From positions 66,376,984 to 66,440,983 of the forward strand of contig NC_088300.1 in NCBI RefSeq assembly GCF_032854445.1: DNA of 64,000 nucleotides, given 5' to 3'. The position numbers and the translations under genes are program-made. The notes beneath the pieces are model-generated. The model ran no database searches. It saw nothing but the letters and a program-made list of their open reading frames with translations, and had not been told where the DNA came from. Of this stretch, positions 1-11,214 are shown in pieces. Source of the DNA: Liolophura sinensis (Eukaryota; Mollusca; Polyplacophora; Chitonida; Chitonidae). How positions within the stretch are numbered: the stretch's first letter is position 1; the number at the start of each line of letters is the position of its first letter.

Positions 1-313
1 TTGTATTTTCTCTGTCAGATTAGAATTCTAGAATTCTGAAACTTGTATCAGCATCAGGGTTCTTTGTTTGTAAAGCTCACATAGCCTTAGGTACTCATGA
101 CTATCTTGGCAAAGCAATTCCTATAGCACTGGTTGTTATGGTTGTTGCGTGGCCAAGGAATTGCGAGCACTTCACAGAACTTAGCATTGATGGCTGTAGG
201 ATTTGTAGGTCTGTTTGCTTGCTTGTAAACCGTGATGTGTGGTACATACATTGTTAAGAGAACACTGGCATGCATTGGGGACAAAATGATGACAAATGTA
301 TTGTTTTTACGCA

Positions 314-379
314 AAAGGTTTCTTGATTTTACATCAAAGGTTTCTTGGTTTTACGCCAAAGGTTTCTTGGTGTAAAATT
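314..379. repeat. Short tandem repeat, 22-bp unit, three copies
   Basis: Three adjacent copies of a unit beginning AAAGGTTTCTTG and ending in TTTTAC plus a few variable bases. The third copy is degenerate at its end. No coding or regulatory role is visible. Confidence 0.75.
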
Positions 380-1793
380 TGAATCGCTGACATGGAGGCA
401 CTTGGTAAGGCAGATTAGGTGTTAAATACAAGATGAAATCTGCGGAAGACCTTCCACATTGGTTGAAATATATTGGCGCAGAAGAGACAGTGGTAGTGTC
501 AGATGCTAAGTTGGTGTTGTATATGGGGTATCATTACTTCGTCTAGTATTTTACGAGGGTTTTATGAAAAAAATGTGTGAAGTAAAGATCATTGATGCAA
601 ACTGGATTCACATGCGTGGTGATTCAATATTCAGATCTTTGGTGTTTTATTACCTACACAACTGGGCATTGCACTTTCTGACATCTGTACTTACAAATTA
701 ATTTATGAATCCTGGTACCTAAGAAGACAGCAGTTTAAACGCCATTTTGTCAGGGTAAAGCATATATTTGTATGTAAATACTTCGGTGACAACTTAAGGC
801 ATATACGTATATTTTTGTAGAGTTCCAGACAATATTTTTGTAATTTACATCAAATATTGCACTTTAAAAAAAAATCATTATGTATAGTATAAATATATAT
901 ATATAGGTAATGTAGCAAGTCAACACTGTTTATTTGAAGAAGCTTTAATCTGTATATATGAAGTTCACTGTACATTGCTTTTGTCCAATGAGCATATAAA
1001 TGAAAAAAAAAGAACTGTTATGGATTGGGGAAAAATTAAATGTGAAATATTTACTTGCATTGAAAAAAGTGTATTTCATCTCTAAGTATATGGTACTTTT
1101 GGAATGCCAGTTGATATTTGCTGTCAGTTGGCAATTCAAGTGACTGTTGTTGATGATAGGAGCTTTGTAAACATCCATTTCGTGCTTTTTAGTGATTATG
1201 ATGCTTTCGCGAACATTTGAAACTTGAACTCATTTGAGGATATATATGTTTCGTATAAATTAGACTTGTATCTGGAATATAAACTTGTAACTGTTTGATC
1301 AGATGAGAGCGAAAGATACGAAGCCTATAAAGAAAGGTCAGTGCGTATCAAGGCTTTGGCCTTAGTGGTTTAAAGCAACAAGCAAGGTATTCTTCCTCGA
1401 GTGGGTTCATTCTCCTTCAGGATAAACGAAAAAGCAATAATTTCAAACTTTTGTCGAATGCTAACAAAAGAACTTAGTATGATGTGGTATAGTATATAGA
1501 AGTTTGGGGGAGTCAGTTCGTGAGAAAAGTTTCCACTCAAACCGCGAGTCCATGTTGTACAGCTTTATTGTCAAAAGTCATTGTATTGATGGTCCATTTG
1601 AAGAACTGGAGTCCCTACCATACCTTTGCTTTCTTGTATGCCAAGGTAAAATTGCGACGAGTTTTGATGTTCCTCAGATGCACAGATGTACCTCTTTTTC
1701 TCTGGTATGAGATTTATACCCTAAACAAAACTAGCCTTAATCCGTCGTGACATGTATCCTCAGATGTTATTGACCTAGAATGTCCTTATCGGT

Positions 1794-1861
1794 TTTTTTT
1801 CGTCATATGACTGAAAAATTGTTAAGTACCACGTTAAACCCCAAGCACTCACTCACTGACT
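1794..1861 (+). repeat. 3' tail of SINE family 2
   Basis: A solo tail with TCATATGACTGAAAAATTG, then a CGTTAAACCCC segment and a CACTCACTCA run. The same tail ends the longer family 2 copies at 5185-5516 and 42700-43042. The tRNA-like head is absent, as in a 5'-truncated insertion. Confidence 0.7.
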
Positions 1862-2044
1862 CTTTATTGGTTGACGGCTAGTATACGGATGTCTGTTTCG
1901 ACGTATAAGCTATTATTGTTGTACTCTTATTATGTACGTCATCAACAGCATGTCGCATGATAAAATGTATAATTGGTGCTGCAAAAAGTTACGTACACGT
2001 TTGTTGAGTGATCGGGACAGTATATGCTCAGGTCGACTTCTGGC

Positions 2045-2190
2045 AGTTGGTAGCTTGTGGCTTTAAGTCAGGAGGTTTATCAGGTATACAGGGATGTGCA
2101 TGGCTGTGGGTTCTTGTTTTCTACCGGCTGTGGGGTTCCCTCAACCTACCTATAAAACCCTGACTTACGGCGTTAAATCTAGGTGCCATG
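2045..2190 (+). repeat. Diverged SINE remnant
   Basis: Contains a 'GGCTGTGGGTT...CCGGCTGTG...GGCGTTAAAT' series that loosely follows the body and tail order of the window's SINE families. It is strongly diverged, and family membership is a guess. Confidence 0.3.
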
Positions 2191-3257
2191 ACAGACATTA
2201 ATTAGATTGCTATTATCAACCATATAATGGACCAATGCCAAAACCCATGTTCAAGACAAAGCACCATATATTACGAACTAAGTACATAAGGTAAGAATTG
2301 AGAACAGAATCATGTAATCAAGACAGAATCAGGTTTCATTTGGATGTCGGAATAAAAGAAATAAAATAGATAAATAAATGAACGGGTGATATAGACGGCA
2401 TGGAAAGGTGTACACCAAATTCTGAACACTAAAGCTGACAATGATGCCAGTGTTGTAAGGAGAGAAAGAAAGGGAGCAAGGGGTATTTTGAAGAAAAACA
2501 GCTTTGCGCTGATTGGCAATTTCTGGAGAAATCCGTTCACGTTTCTTTTTACACAGCCGCGAGTTCACTAAACATCAAACGCCTCTTTTTACAAACTTTG
2601 ATCAGCGCTGTATATCTTTTGCCATTTGTTCCCCTTCCTTTGAGTTTCGTTTTGCGATGGAATCACAGGCGGTAAATTTGTCGCGGATCTTTGCTTTGAG
2701 AGAACTATACGAAGCCCCGATGGGCTTTATCACGACAAGTCTGTTACTTGTTCACAATTCAACCCTATCAATTATTCAGAGTTTTTCCTTAAGGTCACAG
2801 TAAAGAATGTGCGAAGCCCTGTGGGAAATAAGGCAGCTCATGCGTTCTTCAGCTTAACCGCCGATATGTATGTATAAAGAATCCCTTTCGTCAGCTATCG
2901 CTCTCTTGGATTGTCAGATACAGCTAGAACGTCGTCACAAACAATTAACATATGGCCTATACGCAGGTGTCGCTCCCACAACCCAAACCCGGCACCCCAC
3001 GCCATTCCTTCCCGTTGCACACATATCCCCCGTTAACACCTGACTGGAAGAAAATGATGTAGTGTGATGCAAATTTTGCTCGCTCGTTGACTGTGCCACA
3101 CTTGCGTTAACACCGATCGAGGAAGACACACGCCCACACATACATACGCCGTTGTACATGTTCACCAAAAAAAAAAATGACCTTTTGCTGTCTTGGTGTG
3201 AAACGAGAAACCTATCGGACCATTCGGTAAATAATTGCTGAGATAACATCGACAGTT

Positions 3258-3441
3258 GATTTATTTATTTGATTGATGTTTTATGCCGTACTCGAGAATA
3301 TTTCACTTATGCGACAGCATTATGGTGGGAGGAAATCGGGCAGAGCCCGCGGGAAACCCACAACCATCTGCAGGTTACTGGCAGCCCTATCCACGTACGG
3401 CCGAAGAGGAAGCCAGCATTAGCTGGACTTGAACCACCGAA
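3258..3441 (-). repeat. SINE family 1 copy (tRNA-derived)
   Basis: On the plus strand it begins with a TTTATTTATTTGATT stretch (the A-rich tail in reverse), then GTACTCGAGAATATTTCACTT, GCATTATGGTGGGAGGAAA, the CGGGCAGAGCCCG segment and a body ending near AGCTGGACTTGAAC, which is the degenerate B box in reverse. The distal tRNA-like part is missing. Confidence 0.8.
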
Positions 3442-3589
3442 AGTGGGGGGAGGTTCCTGAGTAATTGCGCCGTGATGGCGTGCTAACCCCCATTGACAGT
3501 TGAGGTCATTGGAACTGAATTGTTATTTTCAGAACGAACAGTCACCAAAGAATGAGGCCATAGATATCTATGTGCGTTAGAACGCTTGA

Positions 3590-4050
3590 GAGCCTTTACA
3601 TATACTGTACTGGCATTCAGCATCTGAGCTAGGTGCAAGAACTGACAATACCACTGCTACTCGCAGTCTGGAATGAATGATTGGCGTCGTACTTAACATA
3701 TTTTCAGGCATATCACGACGAGGACTCAGTAGGTGTTTGCACATATACTGTGTCTCCTTGTGACATGGCGAGTCCTTGCTGCCAAAGTGCTGCAGCCACT
3801 GAAGTATCATGCCAAAGATACCAGACATGCATGGCACCCAACCCAGTGACATTATATTGACATTATCCTGACACCAACCAGTCATGTTTCCTAGCTCTAA
3901 CTTCTCGGTGCTGAGCGTCAAGCGAGGCATCAACAAGCACCATTTTCAAGTGTTTAGTATGACACGACCCGCTTTTGATTCCGGGTGTCTGCTCGTTCGA
4001 ACCATTCGGTAACTGAAACGGTCTTTGCAGTCTGGAGGCCAGAGTTCTAT
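3590..4050 (-). repeat. SINE family 3 copy
   Basis: Shares an ordered set of blocks with 7180-7515: a tail with GTACTTAACATATTTTCAGGC, then a block around TGTCTCCTTGTGACATGGCG, a GTTTCCTAGCTCTAAC block and a promoter-like end near TTTGATTCCGGGTG. The open frames across it are incidental. The family definition rests on these two copies only. Confidence 0.55.
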
Positions 4051-5184
4051 TTATATGTCTATACATGTATGGCTTTTTTAAAATGTGTCACATGATATAT
4101 GTAAAATTTTAAGAAATTGTTAAATGATATCCATAGAAGGATTGATGATATGGTGGTAATAATTTGAGACAAAAATACATCTGATGACAGGCCTCATGGA
4201 GGAAAAGTGAGAATTTCAATTGATTGCTATCTTTACTTCCATACAGACGATATCAAGATTGATATAATGGTGTCTTTAATTCAGTTCTTAGAACCCTTGG
4301 CTAGAGCTATGTATAGTTGGTACGGTATATCTAGCACGGTTGTATATTGCTCGTCGCCCAGTGTGCGCACATTATTCATCAACATGAGCCGAAAACCACC
4401 TCTTGTTTAGTCGCATTAAGTCTGCTATAAATCCCGAGAAAACGGCGTTGTTCCGTACCGGAATGTCTCATCAAAGTCTGAAGTTCCAAGCACATCTCAA
4501 GTTCCAGTTTATCTAAATCAACTATGGTAATTAACTAGTGACATTTAGTTTGACTCTTTGATGCGAAAGGACAGGACTCTCTCAGCGAAAGAGTCCTGTC
4601 ACTTGAGCTAAACAGCGTCTTTTGCGCGGAGGTATGTAAAGGTATACTGTCGCGTGAAACTTTGTTACTGTTACTTTCTGAACACTTTCTGTTACGTGAA
4701 CGAAGGAAAAACTACAGCTTCTGGCCCCGAGATCACGAAGCTATCTTAGACTTAAGTCAAGCTTTCAGATCACTTTAAAATTGTTATTTCTTACGTAACA
4801 AAGTCAAAACATTGTTTGACAACGTGAATTCTGGGTAAACTGTCGTAAAACGATTTTTAGCTAAAATAACGGAAATGAACACATTAAGTTTAACGACCGA
4901 AATTTTGACTTAAGTTTAAGGTCGCCTCGTTATCCCGGGGCCTGGTGGTTAAACGTTTAAACAGATTCTGGTGTAGGAACCTAAGTATATGCAGTATTTG
5001 TTGAGTGAGCGGCTTCTTTTGTTCGAACGTATGTGGTGTAAGCGTGGACATAAGAACATCTTCTGGAAGCGAACGTTTATTAGCTTCTATATTGTGCGAA
5101 CGTATGATCAGCTATCTGTTGTGCGGACGTAAGAGTTATGCTGTGTGAATGTGTGAACATTTTATCATTTTTCATCCTCTTTCA

Positions 5185-5516
5185 TCGCGTTTCCGGAACG
5201 GTAGATCCAGGGTCCATCCTGGGTCGAGTCACACCTAAGACTTTAAAAAGAGGAAGTTGTAACTTCCTCGCTTGGCGTTCAACATGAAAGGGATAGTGCT
5301 ACGACTGATTGACCTGCGTTAGTATAATGGTTCGGGCGGGGCTGCTTACTTGCCTTCGGTAAGGCGCATGAGTGAAGCAGCACTAGATAAAAGAGCGGTG
5401 GAAATCGGTTCTGCAACAAGGAGGCACATTACATGCAAACTAAGGACTCTGTCGTCATGTGACAGAAAAATTGTAAAGTACGACGTTAAACCCCAAACAT
5501 TCACTCACTCACTCTT
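5185..5516 (+). repeat. SINE family 2 copy, nearly full length
   Basis: Begins with a tRNA-like segment (GGTAGATCCAGGGTCCATCC, resembling a B box). Next come a conserved body with GAGGAAGTTGTAACTTCCTCG (a 7-8 bp hairpin) and CTTGCCTTCGGTAAGGC. It ends in CGACGTTAAACCCC and a CACTCACTCA run. The reverse-strand copy at 42700-43042 matches it along its length. Confidence 0.85.
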
Positions 5517-6264
5517 TCATCTCATTATTGACATATGGTTGTTACGGAACCTATACATCCTTCGCCGATAAGAAATTGAAGCGGATCCAAATATTTGTCT
5601 TCAATGCGAGTTTTATACAACTTCCTCGCTCCATAAATGTCAGTGCTTAACGCCGTTTTAACTGCATGTGCTTTGTAAATCATCAAACAGGCATGCTTTA
5701 TATTCTTTGTCAGGGTTTTCCCACGCTGGACGATGCACGTCGACGATCCCAGTGTGTCACACTTCCTCCAGCCCGCAGTATTGGCTACCCATCCAGAATA
5801 AATGGCTTAACGCGACAGTGGCAATTTCCCTCGTGTCTGTTTACATAAGGTGTAAGTTAACCCGAATTGTCCGTTTGCACAAGGTGTCTGTTTATCCAAA
5901 TATGCCTCATTAAGAGAAATGCTTCCTTATCGATATGTTTATCAACATTTCATCTTTTCCTTTTTGACCGACTTGTTGATAACAAACAGAAATGATATAC
6001 TGAGATTGTGTAAGTAGTTTATACAAGCAGGTTATACATGTATAACCAGTTTGACCGGATTGCTTAGCCTTTGGTGGTACCTATCGGTAGGGCTTGTAAT
6101 GTTTTTGGTTGCCATCTTGATGAGGTTTTCCCCCACATTCCACACTGAAAAACTTTGTTCAAGCTGATCGAATTGAACGACAAAAATTTACAGTTATGTA
6201 CACCCTACGTACTGAAGAAATGAATGTCGTTTGTATTAAACACAGCTTGGTACAGAGGAAGCGA

Positions 6265-6600
6265 AAAATTGGACATAGAACCCTCTGTGAGAGGAGCGAA
6301 AAAGCATTCGCTAGGAGAGGAGCGAAAGTGTAAGCTACAGAACCGGCTGGGAGAGAACTAACAAGTAGAAAACCCACAAAATAACCAGTGAACCCTCTGG
6401 GAGAGGAGCAAAATTGTCGTACACAGAACCAGCTGGGAGAGAGGTGCGAAAATTTCGGACATAGAACCAGCTGGAAAAGAAGCGAAAATGCCGGACATAG
6501 AACCCGCTGGAAAAGAAGCGAAAATGCCAGACATAGAACCCGCTGGAAAAGAAGCGAAAATGCCGGACATAGAACCCGCTGGGAGAAGAGCGAAAACGTA
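6265..6600. repeat. 36-bp minisatellite
   Basis: About nine tandem units of 36 bp, best preserved at 6455-6590, each carrying AACCCGCTGGAAAAGAAGCG and a GAAAATGCCGGACAT segment. The left units (from about 6265) are more diverged. The unit length is a multiple of three, so a 12-residue repeat (GHRTRWKRSENA) stays open on the plus strand and a similar one on the minus strand. No start context or flanking exons suggest it is translated. Confidence 0.85.
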
Positions 6601-7179
6601 GATCACTGAACTAGCTGCAAGTAACGTATTTTTATTGTATAGTCAGTAGTTTGCACTCGTTGGGGGTAGTAGACAGCGTAGAATCTATTTTCAAGAAGAA
6701 AATAGGAATTAACAAAGTTCATAGCTGGAGACGAATGTGCGTACACAATCGAAGGCCGAGTTCCGCCTCCACCACGCAATAAGAGGTATCGTGATTTAAT
6801 CAGCGGTAGACCAACTGGGCCGTCTAGACCATGATCTATGGTGTCACGATGATAGACACGGGCCTGTGGGAGGTCGGCAATGATGCCAGACTAACATAAT
6901 ATCGTCACACAGACACTAATTATTAACTCTTCACTGCTTATATGTGTATAACTATGCATGTTTACCAAAATGCATCACGCCGTATCTCCTGTTGCTTTCG
7001 GTTTAGAGCCATTCGTGTAATGAAACCTCGCCATTATAGGTAAATATATATATAAAGATGAATTAAGCGAGGCAATTGATGACATTCCACGAGAAGCCTA
7101 TGTATAAGAGCTGTTAATTTTATATTCTATATCCCTCGTGGCTGGGAATATTGATGTGATGGTATGTATGTAAGCTTGC

Positions 7180-7515
7180 TGGTTTACTTCTTGGGATACT
7201 TAACAATTTTTCAGTCATATATGTGACGACGGGGCGTGTTTGTGTATATATACTGTTTCTTCTTGTGGCAGGGTGAGTCCATGCACCCAAAGTCCTGCCG
7301 ATACTGGAGCATCGTGACGAAGAGACCAAACATGACATCTCTCAAATAGTCAAATTGTACTGACAACGGGGTGTTTCCTTGCTCTAACCTCTCAATACTG
7401 AGGGCCAAGTGAGGCAGCAAAAAATACGATTTTTAAATTCTTTGGTATGACCGACTTGGATTTGATCCCAGGTTTCCCGACTTCTGGAATGTGGTGCTAC
7501 CTCATACAGTAAGCA
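7180..7515 (-). repeat. SINE family 3 copy
   Basis: Matches the copy at 3590-4050 in block order: an AACAATTTTTCAGTCATAT tail, a TTCTTCTTGTGGCAGGGTGA block, a GTTTCCTTGCTCTAACCTC block and a distal TTTGATCCCAGG box. Its tail is nearly the same as the family 2 tail, suggesting a shared reverse-transcriptase partner. Confidence 0.6.
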
Positions 7516-8502
7516 GGGCCAGAATAAATTATTTTAATGTCAAGACCTAGTATTTTGATAAATTGTATGGCTTTATTTCAGCGTGTGACATTATTATTCA
7601 TTCTCCCATGGTTGGGTTTCCACGATTTATCTGAGATATTTACTGTCACATTTGTTGTGGAAGTTAGAAAAATAACAAATACCAGCACGTAGACAGTGCA
7701 CGGTTAAATAACCACGGATAAATCCGTACACACTAATGCAGATTTATGCTTGTAAAGAACTCAGTTCTTGATAACACCGCTAAAATGCCATTCTTTGAAT
7801 GTGTTTTATATAGTGTAGTCTCGGGCGCTGAGGGCCGGTGCTTGTTGTTGCATGGTGTGCTTTTCTTTTTTATTTTCTCGTTCACCTTGTCTTGCAAATT
7901 CCTAGCTATTCATATTGTCCCTATGTTGTGATAAGCCCAAATAACCTCAGAAATGTGCAGCAAATAATTAAAAAATGCAAAAAAAGAAACAAACTAATCA
8001 CTAATACCAGACAGCTCTTACTTTATACGGATTACAGTCAGGTGCGTACCGGGTGTTGATGAACGATCCACTGAATTATCCTTAAGTCCTTCCTATACAG
8101 CCAGCACGTCTTCCGTCAACACAGATAAAGACTTATCTTAAAACAAGCTTACTTTGCAATCTGGTTTAAGACGCTTTTCTCTAGTTACAACCAAAATGCC
8201 GTTCTGAGCTGGCTTCAGACTTCCTAAGCTGATATTGTACGTGTATATAATTGGTGACAAGGATAAAATATACGGATGGATATAGGCACTGCTTTTTAAA
8301 TGCCCAGAATTTTTTTTTTAAATCCTGGACTTCATCAGGAGATGATTGATTGGTTGAATTAAACTATGGTTTCAATCTGTCCATTGTCTGCTTATAAACG
8401 AATAACTCGGATATTTTTTTCTCCTCAATCTACGCTCCAAAAATAATCTGTTAATGTTAACAATGTAATTGTAATTATATAATAATACTACTACTCGCCA
8501 CG

Positions 8503-8557
8503 ATATGGCTGAAATATTGGCGATGTGGCGTTAAGTCATAATCATTCATTAATAATA
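8503..8557 (+). repeat. Solo SINE-type tail
   Basis: Carries CACGATATGGCTGAAATAT followed by GATGTGGCGTTAAGTCATAA. I recognise this tail type from gastropod repetitive DNA. No body or tRNA-like head precedes it. Confidence 0.55.
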
Positions 8558-9035
8558 CTACTATGTCATATTCAACAGAATATCCTGTTTTTGTTGATTT
8601 TTTTGTTTCGGCTCCACGTAAAAACAAAACGAGTCCACATTAGCCTGTATTCATTCAACAACCTATAAGTTTATTCTGTCGCAAATACTAACCCGAAGGA
8701 CGTATAGCATTCATTGGACAATGGAATTTGGATGATTTACAAAACGACTGTATACTGAATGATATGTAAAAAGAAACTTGCATTTTGGTAATAAAGTAAT
8801 GTACCAAACAACTTCAATGTGGGGGAATTGGCTCAGACAGATATAAAACGGCATTGCTGGGTTTTGGGTGACTTTAGAAATGTTGAATGCCTCAGTTATG
8901 AATACAGCACCAAAAGCCAGAGATCCTGGACAACCCATCCATATTTATTTACAAGAGAACCGCATTTAATGCAAAATATATATATTATTTGTCTTTATTT
9001 AAAGTTTTTGGATATAAAAAAATGCAGCATCTATA

Positions 9036-9082
9036 AAGCTGGAGACGCGGGTTCAATCCTGATTCGAGTCATACTTTTGCAA
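9036..9082 (+). repeat. tRNA-like head fragment of SINE family 2
   Basis: GCGGGTTCAATCCTGATTCG followed by AGTCATAC resembles the B-box part of family 2 (compare 18040-18080). There is no recognisable body downstream, so this is a fragment at best. Confidence 0.4.
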
Positions 9083-10349
9083 CTGTCATCCACTGAGGCA
9101 AAACTGAAATTCTGTCTATACTGAGTCTTTAGCAAGACAGTGTAGTGACAGGACCGAAATATTTGCTGGGAGCAAACGTTAGCCGTATGATGTATACGGA
9201 CGCCATCAGGTCAATAATCTTGATATTAGCTTCCAAGGCAATTTTCTTGCAACAGTAAATCCTCCGGCAAGTGAGATATACTTAAAGACATACAGTAAAG
9301 AGAGTAAAACGAAAGCAGAGACTACAGTGTGGCAGCTATGAACTGACTACACGTATCCGGTGAAATATGACCTCTTGTCAATTTACCTCATTTTGGGTTT
9401 AATACTCATTGTTCATGTGAATGTTTAAATACATGTAGTACCAAATTATACGCCATCCTCCACTCATATTATGTGAAACATAATGTGCGATCCCATAAAA
9501 CGTAGCTATCAAACCGTATATACCGAGCACTGTTAAAGGTGTCGATATTTGAAATCTGTCAAACGAAAGGAAATACGCAGACACATGGAAACGGCAGATA
9601 GCAGAGTTGGGTGGAATTTGGATCACAGTGTTCAAGCCAGCGAACATCCGCCTGGAAGTCCGTGCATCGTTGGCGAGATGGGACTGGCCTCTTCCATGAA
9701 ACGAGACTGTAATCAAGTATCGGCATCTTCATTAATGCAGCTGCACTTCTTTACAGCGTAGCTCATGTTCTGCTTACAGCATACAGTATATCAATCGAAA
9801 ACAATATGAATGATTCAGTGAAGATGGTGACCGATTAGATCTAAACCGTTGATTTCTGAACCAAATGCAAAAGCTGCATTATAGCGCTAAATTTAATCTT
9901 ACATGCTTTCTTTCGTGTGACAGGCCAGATTTAATAGTGAATTCATGTGAACGTGATGATAAGTCATGCAAGCCACAACTGAGTATACATATAACAAAAA
10001 CAGAATTATAAACGCAAATGTATCAGACAGTTCAAACTGCATGAGATCCTATCTTCGGTATGCTTTTGAGAGCATGTGACTAAGACCTTTGGTATTACTG
10101 CTGTTGATGGCTGTCTGTAAAAAAGATTTTTCCATTATTACTTAGACGGGCAGTGTGAATAAGACTTGAGTTTGACATCTTTATATACCTTTACCTGCAG
10201 AGTACTTTTCACCGTGCAAATACCAGAAACCCTACACACTGACATGTTGGACAAAATAAAGAACCTTGGAGTGTGTCTAAGATTTGCCAACTATATGGAG
10301 AACATTGTATATAAGTTGTCTATGCTAGCTGGTTAAGGCCATCATCGGC

Positions 10350-10560
10350 CGTCGATCGTGCTGAGCGATGACATGACAATACGAAGCGATGGCACGATTG
10401 TGCCACGAAGGGGTGACACGATGGCACGATGACGATTGCAAATTAAAACGAAGCGATGGCGCAATGGGGCGAAACGACATGGAAACGATACAACATTAAT
10501 GTCTTCGTACCCTGGTGCGATGATGCTACGACGGTACGATGCTGCGATGATGGCCTTCAC
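10350..10560. repeat. Cryptically simple CGATGG/CACGATGG-rich segment
   Basis: GATGGCACGAT, ACGAAGCGATGGC and similar words recur with irregular spacing. This is degenerate simple sequence rather than a clean tandem array. The open frames over it are a by-product of the composition. Confidence 0.5.
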
Positions 10561-10768
10561 AGGCCTCCATACTTGCCCGCCTTAATACCAGATTGTATGC
10601 AGATCCTACATAGACTGTATACAGATCAGTGCGTGTACCACCATATACCCTGTGCTGGTGTCTGCCGTACTCACCTTTAGCATAGTATAAGTGATGAAAT
10701 ACACGACCAATCCTAATGACGGCGTGCTCATGAAAGAAAACCACATAACAAGCGCATAGGTTTTATGA

Positions 10769-10774
10769 TTTAAT
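10769..10774 (-). terminator. Candidate poly(A) signal (ATTAAA) of the kinase-like gene
   Basis: The minus strand reads ATTAAA about 440 nt past the stop codon of the kinase-like gene, giving a 3' UTR of ordinary length. It was chosen by position only, and other weak signals exist nearby. Confidence 0.35.
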
Positions 10775-11214
10775 TATTAACACATGCCATTACAAAATAA
10801 TGAGTAGTAAATTTGTCAATTTCAAGCGAAGGAAACCTCATGATTAATGTCAGGATTGCGGTGAGCAGTGAAGCTTGAACTCTTTAATACGACAGCTGTA
10901 CATTGCATATAAAACTTGTATATTGATTCAAAGAATTTTTTTACTCGCATCCGATCATAATAAATCACCTGGATTCGTGATTAAATGGTAATATGAAGCG
11001 AATTTCTCCAAGCTATTATCAAACTACAGTATCTTGTAACACACTGCCTAGAAAGCAGTTAGCAATCTTCACATGATCATTACACTTTAGCAAAATAGGC
11101 CCAGGGGTATAAAAAATATCGTTTTCTAAACGAGTACATGCCCCTTGCACATATCTCCCTGAAAAATATAATTATATTTAGTAATACATTTCACAAAATA
11201 AATTCTGAATCTTG

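Larger units (their letters stand above)
1..10740. other. Gene-poor intergenic region
   Basis: I find no supportable coding gene in this stretch. The open frames are short, lack splice-compatible neighbours and match no family I recognise. The content is AT-rich unique DNA plus dispersed retroposon copies (listed separately), a 22-bp triplicate at 314-379, a 36-bp minisatellite at 6265-6600 and a cryptically simple CGATG-rich stretch near 10350-10560. An RNA gene or very short exon could be missed by eye. Confidence 0.6.

Noticed and set aside
2513-2803. 96-codon plus-strand frame in the gene-poor left end
   Set aside because: No recognisable domain, no exon neighbours, ordinary length for chance in this composition.
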